Part shown: positions 19,370 through 27,211 of the stretch, piece by piece
How positions within the stretch are numbered: the first letter of the stretch is position 1
How the letters are laid out: each line of letters begins with the position of its first letter
Origin: Mantamonas sphyraenae
Taxonomy: Eukaryota; CRuMs; Mantamonadidae
Assembly: GCA_026936335.1 (NCBI GenBank)
Contig: JAPMXV010000026.1
Span: forward strand, 1-64,000
Direction: 5' to 3'
Length of the DNA stretch: 64,000 nucleotides
Translations under genes and position numbers: made by a program
Notes under the pieces: generated by a model
Told to the model about the DNA's origin: nothing
Seen by the model: only the letters and a program-made list of their open reading frames with translations
Databases searched by the model: none

Positions 19370-21249
19370 ATGGAATACTTTGAAAACATCTTTACCCACG
19401 TTGCACACACCAAGGACATCCCCTTTGCCGAGTCTGAGGACGAAGAGGAGGCCGTCGAGCTCGCCAATGCCATGAGCTTCTGGTCCAAAACAAACGAAAA
19501 GTTTGCCGAGGTCGTTGCCACCCACCAGCTCGACTGTATGTGCCCACATCCACCCCGCCACATGCACACTGCTCTGTTTTCCCAAGGCTTTCCCTCCCAC
19601 CCGCTCATCATCTCTGTGTCCCTCCCTCTGCCCTCCCCCACTGTCCGTTTGCGTGCTGACACTCTCCCGCCCTCATCTCACCACCTCGCTTCAGCCGAGA
19701 CAAAGACAGAGATTTTCCAGTCGGGTGGCCTGTTTATGTTCCTCGTACGTATCCCTGCCCCGTCGCCCGTGTTTGTCTCCCTCTCTCGTCTTTGCCCAGC
19801 CGGAATCTGTCTTGTGCACGCTGCCAGACGAAAAAACCTTCCGATGCCCCGCCTGCGCAGAGCCGTCCTGCATCCCCTCATTTTCCCACGCGACTCACAC
19901 AGCCCGTGCCCGCACACTGTTCCTTGTGCATTGTGTCCTCTGTCCGCGCCGGCCTGATCACAGGGCCTGCTCTCCATGGAGGAGGAGCCCATCATCCACA
20001 GCGGCCTCGTGTGCCTGTTCAAGTTTGCCAACCGCTGTACGTGCCGCGCCCACTTTTCCAGAATGTTCAGGGCACGCTGCAAACACACGCGCAGCACTGC
20101 TCCCGCCCGCTCTCTCCCACCCGCGCATGCACACAAACATGTGGATGCGACGTGTGATGCCCACGCCCACCCTCAGCTCACACCCCGCTTCCTGTGTGTG
20201 TGTGCGCACACGTAGCCGAGTGCCGCAAAATCATCAGCACCCAAGCAACCTTCCACCGCATCCTCCAGGTCACAGATATGACCGAGCGTGTCTCCATGGC
20301 TTCCATGAAGCTTCTTGCCGAGCTTGCCCTCTCTGTCGACAACATGAAGCTGTTTGAGGACGAGGGCGGTTTCCAGATGCTCTTCACCTACGCCCGCAGC
20401 GACAACTACGACCTCGCTGCAGAGGCCGGCCGGGCCCTTGTCAACCTGGCCATCAACGCGGTCAACCAGCACCTCATTGCCACCGAGCTGGGCCTCTTTG
20501 TTCTCAAGAGCTGGGCCAACTCGGGCCACAAGCAGCTGCAAAAGTGCTCCGCTGCCCTCCTCTCCAACCTGGCCGGTACAGCCGAGATCCGACAGATGAT
20601 TGTGCAGCAGGACGGCATCGGCTCCCTCGTAGCCCTGGTCTCTCTTGACGACGCCGACTGCCAGACACATGCCGGCCGCGGCCTGGCCAACATTGCTGTG
20701 GACGAGGAGAACCAGGTCCTGCTCGTCCAGCAGGGTGCCCTCCCGCCCCTCCTCAACATGCTCGACAGCACCAACAAGGAGATTGTCCGCCAGGCTTGCC
20801 GCGCCCTGGGCAACATTTGTGTCAGCGAGGCCAACCACGAAGATATCATCAACGCAGGCGTCATCGAGAAGCTTGCCGGCCTGCAGGAGCACTCGGTCGA
20901 GGCCGTCGCCAAGCAGGCCAGCCGTGCCCTCGAAAACCTCAGTCTCAGTGCCATTGGTGCCGACGCTCTCATGCGTGAAAAGCGCGGCGAGCGTGTCAAC
21001 CGCCTCCTCGAGCGCCGCCCGTCCCTCCAGGAGCTCCAGGAGCAGAATATCTATGTCGTCAACAATGCCGACGGCGTCCCCGTCTCCCCGGTCCTCCACA
21101 CCCAGCAGCGCAACCTCCGCAAGCAGCGCATCGGCGACAAGCTCTCGCACATGCTCCGCAAACGCCGCGAAAGCGAGCAGGGCATGCTCGACAACGAGTT
21201 TCAGAACCTCGACAGCGAAGACGACTTTGACGAGTACGGATTGCATTGA
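19370..21249 (+). CDS. Armadillo-repeat protein
   Basis: Four exons, 19370-19535, 19695-19744, 19964-20036 and 20216-21249 (440 residues). Introns begin GTATGT, GTACGT and GTACGT and end TTCAG, ACAG and GTAG; the first has GCTGACAC 30 nt before its end. Splicing restores one frame throughout (for example HQLD-S-ETKTEIF). The N-terminal ~70 residues are acidic and helical. From ~residue 85 to 370 there are tandem ~42-residue armadillo repeats, clearest in GLANIAVDEENQVLLVQQGA and ACRALGNICVSEANHEDIIN. The C-terminal ~70 residues are polar. ARM proteins are protein-interaction scaffolds; the repeat sequence recalls Vac8/SmgGDS-type proteins but I cannot assign an orthologue. The stop converges on the next gene with 55 bases between stops. 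Confidence 0.85.
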
Positions 21250-21304
21250 CGACCCCACAACAACATCTCCATTTTCTCTCTCCCACACACACACACTCTC
21301 TCTG

Positions 21305-22945
21305 TCATTTCTCGTTCATGCCCAACCTGGCCACCAAATCCAGCAGCAGCTCTGCCGATGCGCCCTTGCTCTGCAAAAAGTCCAGTGCCCCCCTGCTCAC
21401 CTGGTGCTGTGCAGGCGGGGGTGGAGGTGGTGGAGGAGGAGGCGGTGGTGCTGGTGGTGCTTCTTGCGGTGGAGGAGGCGGAGCCGCCTGTTCCTGAAAC
21501 TGATGTGGCTGCTGCTGCTGAAACTGCCCCTGCTGAAACTGATGTGGCTTCTGCTGCTGAAACTGCCCCTGCTGAAACTGTTGTGGCTGCTGCTGCTGAA
21601 ACTGCCCCTGCTGAAACTGATGTGGCTGCTGTGGAAACTGCCCTTGCTGAAACTGATGTTGCTGCTGCTGAAACTGCCCCTGCTGAAACTGATGTGGCTG
21701 CTGAGGAAACTGCCCTTGCTGAAACTGATGTGGCTGCTGCTGAGGAAACTGCCCTTGCTGAAACTGATGTTGCTGCTGCTGGAACTGCCCCGGCTGACCC
21801 TGCCCCGGCTGACCCTGCCCCGGATGACCCTGCCCCGGCTGACCCTGCCCCGGCTGACCCTGCACCCATCCACCATGATAACCCACCCAATCCCGCTCAC
21901 CCCAAACCCCCCTACCCCCCATCCTCCTCTCCCACTCATCCTCCTGCCTCTGCCGCAACCTCCTTCTCGCCTCCTCCTCCTGTCTAGCCACTTGCTCCAA
22001 ATCCACCATCCCGTCCGGAACGGGCACATTCAACCCAACATACCCCACTGTTTCCTCCATCTCATCCCCACCCTCCTCCTCGTCCTCTTCCCGGTGCCTG
22101 TCCGCCACCCCGCCTTCACCAAACACCTGCAGCTCACGTCCTTCTGCCTCCCTTGCATCCCTCCGAACACGCCCCAGACGATACCCTGGCGGATAACCAT
22201 GTTCCATCATCTTGTACACCCACGGCGGAAGATGGTTCATCGGCAATCGCAACGCACGCCGAAGTCCTTCGCTCATCTGCCCCGGCACACTCCTCCACCT
22301 CTCTCCCTCCTCCCCGTCCGCCACCACACCTCCCCCTTCAAAATATCGTTCCTCTCCTCCGTCAGCACCCCTTCTCCCCATTCCCTCCATCCCCCGCGGC
22401 CTCAGGTCTCCGTACATTTCCCGCCGCCTTGCAATCGCCGCCTCGTCCCTCTCCACATGGCACTCTCCCACCGTGTGTCCAAACTCGCCGCAGTTGAAGC
22501 ACATGCCCCCCATACGCAAAACCTCATCCGGCCTTCCCACTGGATGGTCGATCTCTCGCGTGTACCGAGGCACAGCCAGCACATCGTCCACCTCCCCGAC
22601 CTCCCCGCCGCTCACAAAGCCCTCGTACACTTTCACCTCCACGTCTCCGCCATTCCCGTCACCCTCGTCTCCTCCTCCTCCTCTTCCTTCCCTCCAATCT
22701 TCTCTCGCCCCACGCACCTGCTCCTCCACAAAGTCCACTATGGCTCGCTGCCGCTTCTTGTCCACCTTGCTCCACCACGGGAACTGCACCTTGACTTCCC
22801 AACCGTCCTCTACATCCTCCCCATCCTCTGCATCCTCCCCGTCCTCCCTCTCCCGCTTCCGACCAACACCCGCCACTCCACGTTTTCGTGCCAAGCGATC
22901 CAAAATCTCCATTGCCTCCACCAGCGCAGCGCCCTCTCTCTCCAT
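21305..22945 (-). CDS. ZCCHC8-like RNA surveillance protein (CCHC zinc knuckle and PSP motif)
   Basis: Single-exon gene, 546 residues from MEREGAALVEAM (an upstream in-frame Met at 22978 would overlap the preceding TYW3 stop by 14 bases). Around residue 170 there is one CCHC zinc knuckle, CFNCGEFGHTVGEC. Around residues 240-270 is a PSP motif, LRLPMNHLPPWVYKMMEHGY, the combination that defines ZCCHC8. In animals ZCCHC8 is the scaffold of the NEXT complex that delivers nuclear RNAs to the exosome via MTR4. Downstream, the protein is acidic, then has PGQGQ pentads, then a long Gln/Phe-rich tandem repeat, a run of prolines, and a C-terminal helix. An alternative is another PSP-motif protein such as an SF3B2-type factor, but SF3B2 does not carry a CCHC knuckle. 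Confidence 0.75.
   Translation of the reverse strand: MEREGAALVEAMEILDRLARKRGVAGVGRKREREDGEDAEDGEDVEDGWEVKVQFPWWSKVDKKRQRAIVDFVEEQVRGAREDWREGRGGGGDEGDGNGGDVEVKVYEGFVSGGEVGEVDDVLAVPRYTREIDHPVGRPDEVLRMGGMCFNCGEFGHTVGECHVERDEAAIARRREMYGDLRPRGMEGMGRRGADGGEERYFEGGGVVADGEEGERWRSVPGQMSEGLRRALRLPMNHLPPWVYKMMEHGYPPGYRLGRVRRDAREAEGRELQVFGEGGVADRHREEDEEEGGDEMEETVGYVGLNVPVPDGMVDLEQVARQEEEARRRLRQRQEDEWERRMGGRGVWGERDWVGYHGGWVQGQPGQGQPGQGHPGQGQPGQGQPGQFQQQQHQFQQGQFPQQQPHQFQQGQFPQQPHQFQQGQFQQQQHQFQQGQFPQQPHQFQQGQFQQQQPQQFQQGQFQQQKPHQFQQGQFQQQQPHQFQEQAAPPPPPQEAPPAPPPPPPPPPPPPAQHQVSRGALDFLQSKGASAELLLDLVARLGMNEK
21495..21870. repeat. Coding minisatellite: QFQQGQF(P/Q)QQ and PGQGQ repeats
   Basis: About eight imperfect units of 33-39 nt, built on CTGCTGCTGAAACTGCCC and TGCTGAAACTGATGTGG on the + strand, encode the Gln/Phe repeat of the ZCCHC8-like protein (21495-21780). 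They are followed by five 18-nt units (GCCCCGGCTGACCCT and variants) coding PGQGQ (21781-21870). Unit number could vary between alleles because copies are nearly identical. Confidence 0.85.
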
Positions 22946-22964
22946 TCCCCTTCCCCCACTCTCA

Positions 22965-23831
22965 TCACCCACTCTCATCCCCTGCAAAACTCTCCAGGAT
23001 CGCCTCCCGCAACACCTCAAACCGACCCCTGCTCTCCACCAGCTTTTCGTTTGCCAACTCCACCGTCCGCGCAAAGTACTCATCCGGCAGCAGCCACTGC
23101 CCATCCTCCGCCACCAGCAACTCCATTCGCCGCGTGTCCACAATCGACATCATCAGCGACCCCTTGACTCCGATGATCGACGCCCGTTTGATCCCCTTTG
23201 CGCGGCACACATTCAGCATCCGATGCGCCACCGCCATCGACCGCACCGCAATGGCAAGGATCGGCGACTCCATCTTGAACCACACCTTTCCCGTCTCACA
23301 ACCCTTGCTCTCCAATACCGCCCCCTTGATCTCCTCCCACCCACTCGTTGTCTCGTGCGACACAAACGGCCACTCCACAGCGTACCCTTCCCTCTCTTCA
23401 TCTTCCGTCGTCACAATAAGCCGCCCTGCACAGCTGCTCGTCGTGTACATGTCCTTGCGCGTGTTGATCGCCTCCAACATCTCCAAAATCGCTGCGTCTG
23501 CTTGCCCTGCCCGCGACCGGTCCGTCTCATCGCTCGACAGCGCCTCCATCACCCTCCCCTTCTCCTCGTCAAACACCTCTCCGATCACACCCATCTCCTC
23601 TTCCAGCACATACCCTTGTGTCCGCCTTTCCGCACGCGCTTCCCTCCGCCGCTGCTTCCTTTTGGCCTTGTACGCTGCTCGCTTCTCCTCCTTGCTCAGC
23701 TTTTCCCTACGCCCACCCTGCTCCCCTTCCCCTTCCTCCTTCTCCTCCTTCTCCTCCTCCTCCTCCTCCTCATCCTCCATCCACATCGCCACGTCCGCCA
23801 ACCCATCTTCCAAACCTTCCAGCGCGCTCAT
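22965..23831 (-). CDS. TYW3: TYW3-like tRNA wybutosine-synthesis methyltransferase
   Basis: 288 residues starting at MSALEGLEDG. The TYW3 domain occupies ~residues 90-285. Recognisable family blocks are INTRKDMYTTSSCAGRL (family consensus INS..YxTTSSCSGR), VSHETT, VWFKMESPILAIAVRSM, IKRASIIGVKGSLMMSI and a C-terminal LANEKLVESRGRF. TYW3 methylates the N4 position of the 7-aminocarboxypropyl-demethylwyosine intermediate on position 37 of tRNA-Phe, using S-adenosylmethionine. The ~50 residues before the domain are acidic then basic (KEEKRAAYKAKRKQRR) and unconserved. An upstream exon in 23900-24190 is possible (see the spacer entry). The stop is 19 bases from the preferred start of the ZCCHC8-like gene on the same strand. 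Confidence 0.85.
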   Translation of the reverse strand: MSALEGLEDGLADVAMWMEDEEEEEEEKEEKEEGEGEQGGRREKLSKEEKRAAYKAKRKQRRREARAERRTQGYVLEEEMGVIGEVFDEEKGRVMEALSSDETDRSRAGQADAAILEMLEAINTRKDMYTTSSCAGRLIVTTEDEEREGYAVEWPFVSHETTSGWEEIKGAVLESKGCETGKVWFKMESPILAIAVRSMAVAHRMLNVCRAKGIKRASIIGVKGSLMMSIVDTRRMELLVAEDGQWLLPDEYFARTVELANEKLVESRGRFEVLREAILESFAGDESG

Positions 23832-24204
23832 CTCCTCCCAACTTTTCGCTGAAAACAATGGCCACCCCAGCGTGATCCACACCCCACCGCCTACGTTTGC
23901 ACCACCCCCCCCTCCCCCTCCCCCATTCCGCAGCCCACCCTGCTTCCCCCTCTCCCCTCCTGTAAGTTCCTGTCGTTGCTTCTGCCCAAAATGCACCCGG
24001 ACATGATGATCTTGAGAAATCACCATCTTTCAGATGACCTACACCCTGAATGGGGCTGTGGATGATTCCAACATTCTCCATTTTGACCTGATCCGCATTG
24101 TGCACCCCATTCCCATCCCCATCCCCCTCCCCTCCCCTTGCCACCGCTCCCACATGCATTTCCAAACACCCCTCCCCGACCTGCCCTCTCCCCACTTCCC
24201 AAAC
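23832..24204. other. Spacer between TYW3 and S51-like genes; possible unplaced exon
   Basis: The 373-base gap includes a C-rich stretch (23880-23960) and then a segment (about 23960-24110) of clearly more balanced composition than its surroundings. On the + strand the latter begins with a consensus 5' splice sequence GTAAGTTCC (23961) and, 73 bases later, CTTTCAG (ending 24033) followed by ATG. On the minus strand it can encode MENVGIIHSPIQG. Either could be a small exon or a UTR; I cannot decide between them from sequence alone. Confidence 0.3.
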
Positions 24205-25062
24205 TCACCCCACCTCCTCCCCGTTAGCCTCCCACACCACAGGGTGTCCACTCAGCCGTTCAATGCTCCAATCCTTGTACACCGCCACTGCATCCCCCTT
24301 GTCCAACCCGATCCCACCCGCCACAAAAGCAAACCTTCCCAAGTGCTTCCAAACCCTCCTCAACCGCACCCACCCGTCCTCCGCCCCGTGTACATCCAAC
24401 GCATACGGCACAATCCCCAAACACCCATAAAACTTGCTCTCCACATGCTCCTGAACTTCCTTCGCCGTCCGAAACCTCTTTTTCGGCCCAAACTCTACCT
24501 TGCCCCCTCCATCCTCCCCATCCTCTCCATCCTCCCCATCCTCTCCATCCTCCCCACCCTCCCCACCCTCCCCACCCTCCCCGTCCACCTGTGGCACTGT
24601 AAACTTCTCCCCATCCACCCCGCGTATCCACTTTTGCCCCAACATCACCACCCCGGCACTCACTGCCAGAAACAACGCTCCACCCACATACCTCCCGGCT
24701 ATCCCTCCCACCAACCCTGCTTTCTCCAACCGCTCCATGCCCTCTTCCGGGTCTCCTCCTCCCAGTACCACAATCTCCGCCCGCTTCAGCCGCTGAAAAT
24801 CCTCGTGCGACGGATCTTCAGATCGTATCATAAAACAATGCTCCGCATCCACTCCTAGCTTCCCCACCACGTACACCGCCAGCTCAAAGAACCTTTCGTC
24901 GTCTCGACTCGCCGCACCAATGTACGCCGCAGAAAGCCCGTCTCCGTTTCGCTCCTCCTCCAATGCCTCATTCGCCACCCTCACCCACTCCTCACTCATC
25001 AACACTGCCCCAGTGTCGGGAAACATCAGAATCGGTTTAGCATCGCTCTCAATCTCGCTCAT
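24205..25062 (-). CDS. Peptidase S51 (dipeptidase E / cyanophycinase-like) protein
   Basis: Intronless, 285 residues starting [14 protein letters not shown]. The fold signature is of the class-I glutamine-amidotransferase-like S51 family: [19 protein letters not shown], then [19 protein letters not shown] and [12 protein letters not shown], where the SAG serine aligns with the S51 nucleophile. Family members are aspartyl dipeptidases or cyanophycinases; a cytosolic aminoacyl/aspartyl dipeptidase role is the conservative guess. Between ~residues 155 and 180 there is an insertion of repeated [10 protein letters not shown] units (positions ~24507-24590), unusual for the family and probably a loop. 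The start is only 39 bases from the divergent start of the next gene. S51 peptidases are commoner in bacteria, so ancient horizontal acquisition is possible but not shown by composition. Confidence 0.68.
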   Translation of the reverse strand: MSEIESDAKPILMFPDTGAVLMSEEWVRVANEALEEERNGDGLSAAYIGAASRDDERFFELAVYVVGKLGVDAEHCFMIRSEDPSHEDFQRLKRAEIVVLGGGDPEEGMERLEKAGLVGGIAGRYVGGALFLAVSAGVVMLGQKWIRGVDGEKFTVPQVDGEGGEGGEGGEDGEDGEDGEDGEDGGGKVEFGPKKRFRTAKEVQEHVESKFYGCLGIVPYALDVHGAEDGWVRLRRVWKHLGRFAFVAGGIGLDKGDAVAVYKDWSIERLSGHPVVWEANGEEVG

Positions 25063-25101
25063 TGCTCCAGCGCTCCCAACCCACAGGATCTCGCCTGCCC
25101 A
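25063..25101. promoter_or_regulatory. Very short divergent promoter region, S51-like / STT3-like
   Basis: Only 39 bases lie between the two opposing start codons. The transcripts must overlap or start almost at the start codon, so core promoter elements for each gene probably lie within the coding sequence of the other. No TATA-like element is present in the gap. Confidence 0.4.
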
Positions 25102-27192
25102 ATGTGGAAACTCGCTCTCCTGGCTGCCCTCGCGCTCTCCTACCACATCCACACCACTGCCTTTGCTGCCCAGTGGTCCCATCCCTCCGCCAGCGTCGGA
25201 CACTCCCTCATCCAGCGTGCCCTCGAGACCCCGTCCCGCCAAGGCCCGCTCCACGACCTTGTCTCTCTCCTTGCCCCACACGCCCACGATGTCTTTTATC
25301 ACGCCTCCGTCGACCATGGCATCCTCCCCCCAGAGCTGGACCTGCCCGTACACATCGCCTCCCTCCTGCGCCTCCTAGCGCGCTTCGGTGGTACACACAA
25401 CACCCTCCCTCCCGGCATCTACGCTCTCGTCGCCCTCCTCTCCATCATCACCCCGCTCTCTCTCTTTGCCCTCGCCCGTGCCGCCCATTCCCTTTGGGCC
25501 GCCGTCATTGCTGCCTTCCTCGCAGCCGTCCTTCCGGGCATCACCTCCCGCGTCGGCCTCACCCACGACTCCTGCGACCTCCTCGCCCTCTCTGCATTCA
25601 CCCTCGCCTTCTCCAACCTCGCTTGGCTCCTCCAACGCATGCGCCGCGCACGCCTCTATGCAGACGGCCGCGACCCGGTCTCCGAACTCGCTGCCCTCTG
25701 GCTCGGCGCAAAAGCCGCCTTCTCCCTCACCCTCGCCTCCATCTTTGGCCCTCCCGCCGCACGCGACCTTCCTTTCCTCTTCTTCGCCCTCGCCTTTGCC
25801 GCCCTCGTCCTCCTTCGCAGGCCAAACCCCACCTTCTTCCTCTACGCCTTTGGCATCTTCTTCTCCCTCCCCATCCTCCTCTCTCTCCACCAACAGCTCC
25901 ATCCCTGGAGCTCTGCCTCCCAAGCTGCCCTCATGGCTGTCCTCCTCTTCTCCCAGCTCGCTTACGTCATCGCCCTCCTCTTCCAAGTCAGCTTCCGCCC
26001 AGCCGCCGTCCTCCGACTCGCTCTCCTCGCCCTCTGCCTCATCCTCCTCACCCTCATTGTCCTCGCCACCGGAGCTCTCTACACAAACAGTCTCCTCTTT
26101 CAGCGCGTCGTCGCAATTGTCCTCCGCCTCGCCCATCGTCGCATGGCCCTCCCCACCCTCTCCATCACAGACACCCCGTCCCTCCAACGCCTCTTTGCCG
26201 ACTTTCACCTCCTCCTCCTACTTGCTCCCGCTGGCTTCCACCTCATGCTTGCTCGCCCCAACGACCTCCGCATCTTCATCTGCGTCGCCACCGCAGCCGC
26301 CATCTTTGCCTCCCCCGCCGTCACCTCCACACGCCTCCTCTTTGTCTACCTCGCCCCAGGCATCCTCGTCGCCTCCTCCATGCTCTTTGCACACATCCTC
26401 GCCGGCGCAAACGCTCAGACTGCCTACGACGAGGCAAAAGGCCTCCCCGCCGCAAACCGCGCCGCCACCGTCCACAACAACCGCGTCCGCAGAGTCAAGC
26501 GTCTCCGAGAGTCCCAAGGCGAGCGTCTTGTTGTCATGTCTGCCTCTTCCTCTCTCCTCCGGCCCCTCCTCGCCCTCGCTGTCCTCAGCGCTTTTCTCGC
26601 CTCGGGCTACTTTGCCGCCCATCACATCAACGTCTTTACACACGCCGCCTACCATCCCGCCGAGTGGAAGCTTGCTGGTGACTTCCCTCTTGCCCATGAT
26701 CTCGAGCAGATGACTGCCTTTCTCCGCGCCCACGTTCTCCCAAACCCAGACGCACGCCTCATCACCTGGGGTGCCCTCCCAAACACCCTCCTCCGCCACA
26801 TGGCCAACCTCCCCGACCACATGCTCCTCACTGAGCGCACGCAAGATCCCATGCTCTCCTGGAAGCTCGCCGGCCTCCTCACCGGTTCCGCACAACGTGC
26901 CCTCTCCTCACAGGCTGAACTCCGCCTCGACACAAACCTCCACCACATGCTCCTCTTTGCCTGCAACCACACACACGTCGCCACCTCCACCCTTGTCCCA
27001 GACATTCATCGCGTCTGGGCCGAGCCACTCCTCGACAAACACGGTGACCGCGCACGTCCCACCCTTCACCACCCACCCACCACAACCGTCATCCACCAAG
27101 TCTGCCAAGGCACTTCCACCATGCCCGACCTCTTTCACACCCGCCACGGCCACTTCCGCCTCGTCACCATCGCCCAGCCCTCCTCCTCATAG
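25102..27192 (+). CDS. STT3-like multi-spanning membrane protein lacking the WWDYG motif
   Basis: Intronless, 696 residues, starting with a hydrophobic leader MWKLALLAALALSYH. About eleven to thirteen hydrophobic helices span residues 1-510, then a ~180-residue lumenal C-terminal domain. Similarity to oligosaccharyltransferase catalytic subunit STT3 is seen in AAVLPGITSRVGLTHDSCDL (STT3: VPGYISRSVAGSYDNEG) and in RLFADFHLLLLLAPAGFHL (STT3: SFFFDLHLLVFLFPAGLY). At the place where STT3 has the sequon-binding WWDYGY, this protein has ITWGALPNTLL. The EL1 acidic motif of STT3 is also not evident. It is therefore most likely a divergent, catalytically altered STT3/GT-C-fold relative rather than the cell's main oligosaccharyltransferase. 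An alternative is a different GT-C glycosyltransferase. Location: endoplasmic reticulum membrane by inference. Confidence 0.6.
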   Translation: MWKLALLAALALSYHIHTTAFAAQWSHPSASVGHSLIQRALETPSRQGPLHDLVSLLAPHAHDVFYHASVDHGILPPELDLPVHIASLLRLLARFGGTHNTLPPGIYALVALLSIITPLSLFALARAAHSLWAAVIAAFLAAVLPGITSRVGLTHDSCDLLALSAFTLAFSNLAWLLQRMRRARLYADGRDPVSELAALWLGAKAAFSLTLASIFGPPAARDLPFLFFALAFAALVLLRRPNPTFFLYAFGIFFSLPILLSLHQQLHPWSSASQAALMAVLLFSQLAYVIALLFQVSFRPAAVLRLALLALCLILLTLIVLATGALYTNSLLFQRVVAIVLRLAHRRMALPTLSITDTPSLQRLFADFHLLLLLAPAGFHLMLARPNDLRIFICVATAAAIFASPAVTSTRLLFVYLAPGILVASSMLFAHILAGANAQTAYDEAKGLPAANRAATVHNNRVRRVKRLRESQGERLVVMSASSSLLRPLLALAVLSAFLASGYFAAHHINVFTHAAYHPAEWKLAGDFPLAHDLEQMTAFLRAHVLPNPDARLITWGALPNTLLRHMANLPDHMLLTERTQDPMLSWKLAGLLTGSAQRALSSQAELRLDTNLHHMLLFACNHTHVATSTLVPDIHRVWAEPLLDKHGDRARPTLHHPPTTTVIHQVCQGTSTMPDLFHTRHGHFRLVTIAQPSSS

Positions 27193-27211
27193 TGCCCCAA
27201 CAAAATCCAGG

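Noticed and set aside
21495-21870. CRISPR-like array of short repeats
   Set aside because: Units are head-to-tail without unique spacers and lie in frame within a coding exon, so it is a minisatellite.
20645-23852. Very long + strand frames over the ARM and ZCCHC8-like genes
   Set aside because: Low-complexity Leu/Pro/Ser composition caused by antisense reading of E/G/Q-rich coding sequence.
25102-27192. Authentic STT3 catalytic subunit
   Set aside because: The WWDYG motif and EL1 acidic motif are absent, so naming it as the active oligosaccharyltransferase is not supported.
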